A DNA stretch of 64,000 nt from Streptomyces sp. GQFP (GTDB taxonomy: Bacteria; Actinomycetota; Actinomycetes; Streptomycetales; Streptomycetaceae): assembly GCF_021545335.1 (NCBI RefSeq), contig NZ_CP089312.1:2728001-2792000 (forward strand), written 5' to 3'. This document shows, piece after piece, positions 31,624 through 38,452 of the stretch; within the stretch, counting starts at the first letter, position 1, and the number at the start of each line of letters is the position of its first letter. Both the position numbers and the translations under genes were made by a program. A model generated the notes under the pieces. It was not told the DNA's origin, ran no database searches, and saw nothing but the letters and a program-made list of their open reading frames with translations.

Positions 31624-33666
31624 GTGGCGACCGCGGCCCTGCCGCCCCGCCCCGCCGGTTTCACGGGACGAGTCACGAATCTGGGCCGCCTGCTGCCCCA
31701 CCTCGAACCCGCCCCGGAGGGTACGTCCGCGCCCCCGATCCTCATCTTCGCCGTCACCGGCATGGGCGGCATCGGGAAGACGGCACTGGCGTTGGAGGCC
31801 GCTCACCGGGTGGTTTCGAAGGGGCTGTTCCCCGGGGGCACCCTCTTCGTCGACCTGCGCGGCTACGACGACAACCCGGTCACCGCGGACCAGGCGGTCC
31901 TGGCCCTGCTGGACGCCCTCGGCGTACAAGGCTCGAAGCTGCCGCCGACGGCAGCACGCCAGTACGACGCCTACCACGCCCTCCTCGCCGAGCGGCAGCA
32001 TCGCACACTGCTGATCCTGGACAACGCGTCGGATCCGGCCCAGTTCCTGCCCCTGCTCCCGGCCTCGGACCACCACCGGGTACTGATCACCTCCCGCGAC
32101 CGCCCGGACGGGCTTCGGGTACGTCTCATCGACCTCGAAGCGCTCACCCCGGCCGAGTCCTCCGCGCTGATCACCGGTGCCCTGCACGACGCCGACGAAC
32201 GCGACGACCGTCCAACCCGCGAGCCGGATGCCCTGCGTGAACTGACCGACCTGTGCTGTCACTTGCCTCTCGCCCTCCAGATCGCGGCGGCGATGCTGCG
32301 CCGACGCCGCCATCGCGGTATCGCCTCGCTGGTGGCGGAGATCAAGGAGGCGGAGGACGCGACGACCGCGTTCGACCGCGGCGACCTCGGGACGGACCAG
32401 TACGGCCGTTCACTCGCCCTCCGCCCGGTCCTGGAGACCTCCTACCACCGCCTCCCGGCCGACCAGGCCCGCATGCTGCGCCTGCTCGCCCTTGCCTCCG
32501 GCACAGAGACCGGCACGGATGCGGTGGCTGCCATGGCCGGCCTCGATGCAGTGGCCGCTGTGAAACTCCTGGAGTCCCTGGCCACCACGTGTCTCGTCTC
32601 ATCGGTTAAGGCTGACGAGGGTCCGGACAGCAGCCTGCGATGGCGGTTGCACGACTTGGTGCGAACGTTCGGGGTGGGGGTTGTGGCAGCGGATGCAGGG
32701 CTGATGGCGGAGGGGGAAACGGCGCAGGAGCAGTTGCTCGACTTCTATTGCACGGGGGCAGATGCGGCTGATGAGTGGTTGCGGTGGTTGCCGGGGATGG
32801 ATGTGCCGGGGCGGTTCCGGGGGCGGAGGGAAGCGCTGGCGTGGTTGGACGGTGAGCGAGCGGGTCTGGTGGCGGCGATGCAGTGGGCGAAGCGGGAACG
32901 GTTCGCGGACACTGGGGTGCGGCTGGCCGAACACCTGGTGGAATACCTGGAATGGCAGCGGCATTTCGACGACTGGGTCGTTGTGAGCCAGGCCGCCCGG
33001 GAGGCTGCTCACCGGTCCGGGGACATTGCGGCCGAGGCCGGCGCGTGGAACAACCTCGGCCGCGCTCTGTGGAGAACGAAGCGTATGCCACAGGCGGTTG
33101 AGACCCTCACCGGTGCGCGCAACCTGTTCCAGGCAATTGGGGACCGCCATGGCGATGCCCGGGCGTGGAGCAATCTCGGCAGCGTCCTGAAGGAGATGGG
33201 CCGGGCGGCAGAGGCAATCGAGGCCTTCACCGGCGCCCGAGACCTGTTGCAGATCACCGGAGACCGCCACCGCGAAGCCATGGTGTGGCACAACCTCGGC
33301 AACGTCCTACGGGAGGTGGGTCGGGTGGAAGACGCAATCGAAGCCCACACCCAGGCCCACGACATGCTGCAGGCCGCCGGGGACAGCCGCCGCGATGCCC
33401 TGACGTTGCATGGCCTCGGCAACGACCTGATGGACGTGGGTCGGGTGGCAGAAGCGGTCGAGAGCTTTGGCAAGGCGCTGAGGGTCTACCGGGAGTTCGG
33501 GGACTGGTACTGGACGGGTCAGGTCTTCCACAGCCTCGCCCTGATCCACGAGTCCGCCAACCGCCCCGCCGAGGCTCACACCTGCTGGCTCCAGGCAGCC
33601 GACGCCTACGCACTGGCTGACGACACGGCCAAAGCGGACGAGGCCCGCGCCTGGGCCGAGGAGTAG
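31624..33666 (+). CDS. second STAND NTPase (NB-ARC-TPR) of module 2
   Basis: About 680 residues from GTG 31624. The protein opens directly with the linker VATAALPPRPAGFTGR, without the adaptor motif. NB-ARC motifs are P-loop GMGGIGKTA (46-54), TLLILDNAS (Walker B), VLITSRD, CHLPLALQI and RLHDLVRTFGVG; TPRs follow (AWNNLGRALWRTKRMPQAV onward). The start has no Shine-Dalgarno sequence, and GTG is the only start codon in frame after the nucleosidase stop. The N-terminal linker matches the sequence that follows the motif in the minus-strand STAND proteins, so nucleosidase, motif and this STAND read like one fusion interrupted by a stop and +1 shift. Coupling or frameshifting is possible. A truncated homologue lies at 27904. 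Confidence 0.85.
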   Translation: MATAALPPRPAGFTGRVTNLGRLLPHLEPAPEGTSAPPILIFAVTGMGGIGKTALALEAAHRVVSKGLFPGGTLFVDLRGYDDNPVTADQAVLALLDALGVQGSKLPPTAARQYDAYHALLAERQHRTLLILDNASDPAQFLPLLPASDHHRVLITSRDRPDGLRVRLIDLEALTPAESSALITGALHDADERDDRPTREPDALRELTDLCCHLPLALQIAAAMLRRRRHRGIASLVAEIKEAEDATTAFDRGDLGTDQYGRSLALRPVLETSYHRLPADQARMLRLLALASGTETGTDAVAAMAGLDAVAAVKLLESLATTCLVSSVKADEGPDSSLRWRLHDLVRTFGVGVVAADAGLMAEGETAQEQLLDFYCTGADAADEWLRWLPGMDVPGRFRGRREALAWLDGERAGLVAAMQWAKRERFADTGVRLAEHLVEYLEWQRHFDDWVVVSQAAREAAHRSGDIAAEAGAWNNLGRALWRTKRMPQAVETLTGARNLFQAIGDRHGDARAWSNLGSVLKEMGRAAEAIEAFTGARDLLQITGDRHREAMVWHNLGNVLREVGRVEDAIEAHTQAHDMLQAAGDSRRDALTLHGLGNDLMDVGRVAEAVESFGKALRVYREFGDWYWTGQVFHSLALIHESANRPAEAHTCWLQAADAYALADDTAKADEARAWAEE

Positions 33667-33703
33667 CGATAACAGCCACCCCAACCTCATCCGCACCCAG
33701 AAT

Positions 33704-34198
33704 TCACCCCGCAGCCTCCCGGACTCCCGCCCAGGGCAACACCGCCCACATCCGAGTCCCACCCCCCGGCTCCCTCGCCTCCCCGAACCCCCACTCCCCA
33801 CCAGCCCCCTCCACCACACACCCCAAAACCCGCAACGCATCCCCCCTCCGCTCATCGCAAGCCGCAGCCAGCCGGGGATGCACATGCCGCCGATGCCCGT
33901 CATAAAGCACCACCTGCAACTCCCCCTCCCACCACCGCAACGACAGATGCACCGGCCCATCCACACCGAACCGAAACGCACAAGCGGTCAACTCCCCCAC
34001 CACCTGCACCGCAACGTCCGCCATCTCCTCCAGCCCATGCGCCTGAAGAACACCCCGAGTAGCAGCCCGGGCAACCCGCGAACTCACCGCCTCGGCAGGC
34101 AGGGTGAAGCCGTAGACAAGCGACTCCGGAGACGGCGGCGACGCCTCCGCGAGGTCGGTAGAGACGAGACAGGCCGAGGCGGCCGGCGATGCGAACAT
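33704..34198 (-). CDS. HATPase_c-like regulatory ATPase (anti-sigma/SpoIIAB type)
   Basis: 164 residues. The sequence fits the GHKL ATPase fold of anti-sigma-factor kinases: FTLPAEAVSSRVARAATRGVL as N-terminal helix, DVAVQVVGELTACAFRFG where the N-box is usually ELVxNAxxH (here ELTACAF, without the Asn), then LRWWEGELQVVLYDG and GTRMWAVLPW. The missing N-box Asn makes kinase activity doubtful. ATG 34198 has AAGGGAGTT upstream. It is divergent from an XRE regulator and a DUF397 gene, the same trio as in AbaA/WhiJ-type loci of Streptomyces, which influence development and antibiotic production. A role in that pathway is inferred from the context. Confidence 0.8.
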   Translation of the reverse strand: MFASPAASACLVSTDLAEASPPSPESLVYGFTLPAEAVSSRVARAATRGVLQAHGLEEMADVAVQVVGELTACAFRFGVDGPVHLSLRWWEGELQVVLYDGHRRHVHPRLAAACDERRGDALRVLGCVVEGAGGEWGFGEAREPGGGTRMWAVLPWAGVREAAG

Positions 34199-34374
34199 GG
34201 CGAACTCCCTTGCTGGACAACGGACTTGACGAAGCCGACGTAAACCCGACCAGTGGCCTGTCTCCCTGGCACGAACACACCCCTCCCAGGGAAGGAGAAG
34301 GCAGGCATGCTCGCGCGATGCACTTCCGGCGACATCGGGCCGTAAGCGACTCGTCACCGACTGTAGACGCATTA

Positions 34375-34431
34375 GGTGGCCTTTTGCCACCCACCCAACG
34401 GAATTACCACTAGCCTGGTGGACCAACCAGG
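34375..34431. promoter_or_regulatory. two inverted repeats upstream of the XRE gene
   Basis: GGTGGC-CTTTT-GCCACC (34375-34391) and CCTGGT-GGACCA-ACCAGG (34414-34431) lie in the 279-bp divergent region between the ATPase and XRE genes, 87 and 47 bp before the XRE start. They are good operator candidates for the XRE regulator. The rest of the region shows no gene. Confidence 0.45.
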
Positions 34432-34477
34432 CGCCCGAAGGGCAGACTTGCGCCGCACCCGCTGGAGGAAATGACAC

Positions 34478-35329
34478 ATGCCGCCGAGGTCGACACCGAC
34501 GGAACGCCAGAAGCGCCTGGGCGCCGAACTGCGCAAGATGCGTATCGCCGCAGACGTGACCACGGAGTACGCCGCAGGGCTGCTCGGGCTGGACCGGACG
34601 AAGGTGTCCAACATCGAGTCCGGGGTCCGGGCCATCAGCGCAGACCGACTGAGGACCCTCGCCTGCAACTACGCCTGCCGCGACAAGGCGTACGTCGACG
34701 CCCTGGTCGACATGGTCGGGACACGTACACGCGGCTGGTGGGAGGTGTACCGGGGTCAAATCCCCGCAGGACTCCTCGACATCGCGGAACTGGAATGGCA
34801 CTCCAAGAGCGTGCGCGTGGGCCTGGCCATGATCATGCCGGGCCTGCTCCAGACCGACGGTTACGCCCGCACCCTCTTCGGCGCCGCACTCCCACCCCTC
34901 TCACCGGCGGAGGTCGAGCTGCGCGTGGCCCTTCGCCTACAACGGCAGCAGGTGCTGTACCGGGAGGACCCGATCACCTACGTCGGTTACGTACACGAGG
35001 CCGCCCTGCGCATCGAGTTCGGCGGCGTCAAGGTGATGCGCGGCCAGTTGGACCGCCTCTGCGAGGTGTCCGAGCGCGACAACATCGGCGTGCGCGTGAT
35101 CCCCTACAAGGCAGGGGCGTTCCCCGGCGCCGGCCAGGCGGTGACCTACGCCGAGGGGTCCGTCCCGCAACTCGACACCGTGGAGCTGGACTCCGCGCAC
35201 GGCCCCGAGTTCACCCACGGCCAGTCCCAACTCGACAAGTACCGCGCCCACTTGGACTGGATGGAAGCCGCGTCACTCTCGCCCAGCGCGTCGCGGGACT
35301 TCATCCACACGATCGCCCGCCAACTCTGA
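34478..35329 (+). CDS. XRE-family regulator with DUF5753 (WhiJ/AbaA-like)
   Basis: 283 residues. The N-terminal HTH_3 domain spans about 10-70 (RLGAELRKMRIAADVT, then LGLDRTKVSNIESGVRAIS), and the long C-terminal DUF5753 carries RVGLAMIMPGLLQTDGYART and LRVALRLQRQQVLYRED plus VRVIPYKAGAFPG. This is the very abundant streptomycete WhiJ-like class, which usually acts with a small DUF397 protein encoded next to it. ATG 34478 has GGAGGAAATG upstream. Together with the divergent ATPase gene the locus has the typical three-gene layout. The ligand sensed by DUF5753 is unknown. Confidence 0.93.
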   Translation: MPPRSTPTERQKRLGAELRKMRIAADVTTEYAAGLLGLDRTKVSNIESGVRAISADRLRTLACNYACRDKAYVDALVDMVGTRTRGWWEVYRGQIPAGLLDIAELEWHSKSVRVGLAMIMPGLLQTDGYARTLFGAALPPLSPAEVELRVALRLQRQQVLYREDPITYVGYVHEAALRIEFGGVKVMRGQLDRLCEVSERDNIGVRVIPYKAGAFPGAGQAVTYAEGSVPQLDTVELDSAHGPEFTHGQSQLDKYRAHLDWMEAASLSPSASRDFIHTIARQL

Positions 35330-35338
35330 GGAGTCACC

Positions 35339-35530
35339 GTGCCCGACATCACCTGGGAAGAACCGTTCTGCGCCGAAGGCGCCAACTGCTTCCGCATAGG
35401 CACCGACCCCGACAACAACGCCTACATAGCCATCGCAGGCCAAGAAGACACCTACCTCACCGACACCCGAGAAGCCCTCCGCACCCTCATCCAGGACATC
35501 AAGGCCGGCAAAGCAGACCACCTCCTGTAG
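35339..35530 (+). CDS. DUF397 protein
   Basis: 63 residues, start GTG 35339 after GAGGAG, 9 bp after the XRE stop. DUF397 features are WEEPFCAEGANCFRIG (two Cys in place of the usual single one), then IAIAGQED and EALRTLIQDIKAGK in the position of the usual FxxFxxxxKxGxFD tail. DUF397 proteins are thought to modulate their cognate XRE partner. The DUF397 tail here is divergent, so the assignment rests partly on position. Confidence 0.8.
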   Translation: MPDITWEEPFCAEGANCFRIGTDPDNNAYIAIAGQEDTYLTDTREALRTLIQDIKAGKADHLL

Positions 35531-35550
35531 AGCCCCCGTAGCGCACCCCC

Positions 35551-36006
35551 TCACACCTCGGGCAGCACTCCCGCCCGAAACGGCTCCACCCCCACAACCC
35601 GCCGCACCCGCGTCACCTCGATCAACAACATCACGCGCCGCTCCCCGGGCAGCAGCCACGGATACCGCTCCTCGCCGATGTACTTCTGCGTGAGCCGGTC
35701 CATGGACCGTTCCGCCTCCTCGCCCTCCACGAACCGCACCACGCGCCCCCGGATCTCCGCACGGTCGTACGGGTTCTCGGGGTCGTGGTGGGAGAGCGAG
35801 ACGTTCGGATTGACGCGGAGGTTCTCCTCCTTCACGCGGCCGATGGCCGTGTTGACCATGACGTGGTCGCCCTCGATGTCGACCCACATCGGCGAGATCT
35901 GCGGCATCCCGTCGGCGCCGACCGTCGCGAGGTGCCAGAAGTTCGGGGCCAGCAGCCGCTCCCGTATATGCCCCTCGACCGTCACCTTCTCCGCCTTGCC
36001 GCTCAC
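35551..36006 (-). CDS. PPOX-class (F420- or flavin-dependent) oxidoreductase
   Basis: 151 residues with a split-barrel fold. Typical blocks are FWHLATVGADGMPQISPMWVDI, MVNTAIGRVKEENLRVNPNV, ENPYDRAEIRGRVVR and the C-terminal VMLLIEVTRVRRVVGV. The K-x-x-N-L pattern with PxVSLS is typical of the F420-binding actinobacterial subgroup, in contrast to FMN-specific PdxH, so an F420-dependent reductase is the better guess; the substrate is unknown. The start is GTG 36006, with GGAGG about 13 bases upstream. It faces the DUF397 gene, with 20 bp between stops. Confidence 0.87.
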   Translation of the reverse strand: MSGKAEKVTVEGHIRERLLAPNFWHLATVGADGMPQISPMWVDIEGDHVMVNTAIGRVKEENLRVNPNVSLSHHDPENPYDRAEIRGRVVRFVEGEEAERSMDRLTQKYIGEERYPWLLPGERRVMLLIEVTRVRRVVGVEPFRAGVLPEV

Positions 36007-36423
36007 AAGACCACCACCCTCCGAAGCCCAACCACCGAGCGAAATAACGCTGATGCTACGTCAGGACCCCGCACCGACAAGCCACCCCCACCGCACAGAT
36101 CACGCCGCAACTACTCACCAGTCACCCACCCCCGCAAGCCCCAACCGCACCGCACGCACCTTCGACGCCCGCTCACAGCACCAATCCGTCAGCCACCCCA
36201 ACCACCCACCCCCGAACCACCGACCCTCCGCGCATATGCCCCACCACCTTGCCGTTCGCACCATCGAACGCCCACGAACAGCCCCCGCCCGGCCACCGAC
36301 CCCCGACCTTCAGCCACCCCAGGATCACCCGCACCCACCCCCAACCCCGTAGCTTCCTACGATCCGTAATTGTGGCCGAACAGAACGTAGTCACCGCCGC
36401 CCAGCACCCCTAGCTTGTGGCGC
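36007..36423. other. C-rich non-coding stretch
   Basis: About 410 bp very rich in C and A on the plus strand (CCACCCCAACCACCCACCC-type simple sequence). No frame has a sensible product. The right end holds a TAGCTT -10-like box at 36411-36416 for the gene that follows. Confidence 0.5.
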
Positions 36424-37155
36424 GTGCGCCGACCCCCAGTTCCGCCTCCACCGCCCATGCCGCCGACACCACCGAACCCACCCTTCGACGCCCACGCCGC
36501 CCGCAGACTCCGTATGGCCCTCGGAATGGGCCCCGAACACGTCGCGTACGGGATGCGTGTCTCGTACGGGCTGCCGTACATCACGCCCGACCACGTGATC
36601 GCCTGGGAACAAGGCACAATGGCCCCCGGCAGCAACGAACTCACCGCCCTCGCAGGCGTGTTGTGGTGCGCGCCCTACGAACTCATCGGCCGCCCCCGCA
36701 CCTTGCGCGAGCACCGCGCCGCGCGGCACTTCGCCGCCGAGGACGTCGCCCAGGCCGTCGGGCTCGAACTCCTCGACTACATACGGATGGAGGAGAGCGG
36801 CGAGTGGCGTGGCACCGAGCGGCAGTCCGCGATCCTCGCCGAGGTGCTCGAACTCTCGCTCGCCGACTTCCTCACCCTCACCGGCCTCGACGGCAAGCTC
36901 GCCGGCCTGCTGCGCAGCGCGGTCACCACGCGCTGGCAGGCGTACGTCCGCCCCGTCAACAAGATGGTGCCGCTGAACCGGCGCTTCCTGGAGGGCGTCC
37001 TCCAGGAGCTGCACCGCTACTACCAGGGGCAGATGGCCGCCACCATGACCTGGTCGGACGGCTCAGCGGCGACCGAGGCGAGCCACGCCGGACGCGACTT
37101 CCTCGAACGGATCGTGGAGCACTTCTGGGCGAAGGTCGACACCAATGCCCCCTGA
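36424..37155 (+). CDS. helix-turn-helix DNA-binding protein (XRE-like, two repeats)
   Basis: About 243 residues. A Pro-rich N-terminus (RRPPVPPPPPMPPTPPN) precedes two helix-turn-helix-like units: ARRLRMALGMGPEHVAYGMR with YITPDHVIAWEQGTMAPGS, and REHRAARHFAAEDVAQAVG with LDYIRMEESGEWRGTERQ. It resembles XRE regulators found next to pfkA in other streptomycetes. GTG 36424 lies seven bases after TAGCTT, so a leaderless start is likely; TTG 36415 is also possible. It converges on pfkA with 57 bp between stops. Targets are unknown. Confidence 0.8.
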   Translation: MRRPPVPPPPPMPPTPPNPPFDAHAARRLRMALGMGPEHVAYGMRVSYGLPYITPDHVIAWEQGTMAPGSNELTALAGVLWCAPYELIGRPRTLREHRAARHFAAEDVAQAVGLELLDYIRMEESGEWRGTERQSAILAEVLELSLADFLTLTGLDGKLAGLLRSAVTTRWQAYVRPVNKMVPLNRRFLEGVLQELHRYYQGQMAATMTWSDGSAATEASHAGRDFLERIVEHFWAKVDTNAP

Positions 37156-37212
37156 CCGCCGGCCCCGACAACCCCACACCCCCAACGGGCCCCCGCCCCA
37201 TGACCACTGGGC

Positions 37213-38238
37213 CTAAAAGACCGACTCCGCCTCGTCCATCCGGTCCTTCGGGACCGTCTTCAATTCAGTGACCGCCTCCGCCAGCGGCACCATCACCACG
37301 TCCGTCCCGCGCAGCGCCGTCATCCGCCCGAACGTGCCCTGGTGCGCGGCCTCCACCGCGTGCCAGCCGAAGCGGGTCGCGAGGACGCGGTCGTACGCGG
37401 TGGGCGTGCCGCCGCGCTGGATGTGACCGAGGATGACCGGCTTGGCCTCCTTGCCGAGCCGACGTTCCAGCTCGTACGCGAGTGCCGTACCGATGCCCTG
37501 GAAGCGCTCGTGGCCGAACTGGTCGATCTCGCCGTGGCCGTAGTCCATGCTGCCCTCGGCGGGGTGCGCGCCCTCGGCGACGCAGATGACCGCGAACTTC
37601 TTGCCGCGCGCGAAGCGTTCCTCGACCATCTTTACCAAGTGGGCGGGGTCGAAGGGGCGTTCGGGGAGGCAGATGCCGTGGGCGCCGGCGGCCATGCCGG
37701 ACTCCAGGGCGATCCAGCCCGCGTGCCGGCCCATGACCTCGACGACCATCACGCGCTGGTGGGACTCGGCGGTGGTCTTGAGGCGGTCCATCGCCTCCGT
37801 CGCGACACCCACCGCCGTGTCGAAGCCGAAGGTGCGGTCCGTCGATGAGATGTCGTTGTCGATCGTCTTCGGGACGCCGACCACCGGCAGACGCGCGTCG
37901 CTCAGCATCCGCGCCGCCGTCAGCGTGCCCTCGCCGCCGATCGGGATCAGAACGTCGATACCGAACTCGCGGGCCATGTCCTGCGCGTTCTCGCAGGCCT
38001 CGCGGAGCCGGTCGCGCTGGAGGCGGGAGGAGCCGAGGATCGTGCCGCCGCGGGCCAGGATGCCGCTGACCGCGTCGAGGTCCAGCGTGCGGTAGCGGCC
38101 GTCGAGCAGACCGGCGTAACCGTCCTCGAAGCCGATGACCTCGTCGTCGTACTGCGTGACCGCTCGGTGCACGACCGACCGGATCACTGCGTTCAGGCCG
38201 GGACAGTCGCCACCTGCGGTGAGAACTCCGATACGCAT
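37213..38238 (-). CDS. pfkA: 6-phosphofructokinase
   Basis: 341 residues, catalysing phosphorylation of fructose 6-phosphate in glycolysis. Signatures are GVLTAGGDCPGLNAVIRSVV, the catalytic PKTIDNDI, MGRHAGWIALESG and LGHIQRGGTPTAYDR. The phosphoryl-donor site reads IGGEGTL: Gly at position 104 (E. coli numbering) indicates ATP use, while the Lys in PKTIDND is the PPi-type residue; characterised Streptomyces PFK has this mix and is ATP-dependent. ATG 38238 has AGGAG upstream. It is divergent from pta-ackA, putting glycolytic entry next to acetate overflow genes, as in S. coelicolor. Confidence 0.97.
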   Translation of the reverse strand: MRIGVLTAGGDCPGLNAVIRSVVHRAVTQYDDEVIGFEDGYAGLLDGRYRTLDLDAVSGILARGGTILGSSRLQRDRLREACENAQDMAREFGIDVLIPIGGEGTLTAARMLSDARLPVVGVPKTIDNDISSTDRTFGFDTAVGVATEAMDRLKTTAESHQRVMVVEVMGRHAGWIALESGMAAGAHGICLPERPFDPAHLVKMVEERFARGKKFAVICVAEGAHPAEGSMDYGHGEIDQFGHERFQGIGTALAYELERRLGKEAKPVILGHIQRGGTPTAYDRVLATRFGWHAVEAAHQGTFGRMTALRGTDVVMVPLAEAVTELKTVPKDRMDEAESVF

Positions 38239-38400
38239 CGTGCTGTGTCTCCTGCTCGCTGTGATCGCTGTGATCGCTCTGCTTGCTCTGATCGCCTGTG
38301 GTACCGGTGAGCCACTCCAATTGTTTCACGCCCGGCGCACCCCCGGTCCTGACGGGCCTACCAGGCTCCCTGGCCAGCGCCGCAGGTACTGTCGAACGAA

Positions 38401-38439
38401 ACCGAGCGACAAGACCAAGCGACAAAACCGAGCGACGAA
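38401..38439. repeat. three 13-bp direct repeats upstream of pta
   Basis: ACCGAGCGACAAG, ACCAAGCGACAAA and ACCGAGCGACGAA follow each other without a gap at 38401-38439, ending just before the pta ribosome binding site. They may be a regulator site or simple slippage; nothing further can be said. Confidence 0.4.
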
Positions 38440-38452
38440 ACGGAGAGCACGC

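Noticed and set aside
36007..36414. CRISPR-like or tandem repeat array in the C-rich stretch
   Set aside because: Only irregular CCACC/ACCCC simple sequence; no constant repeat length or spacers.
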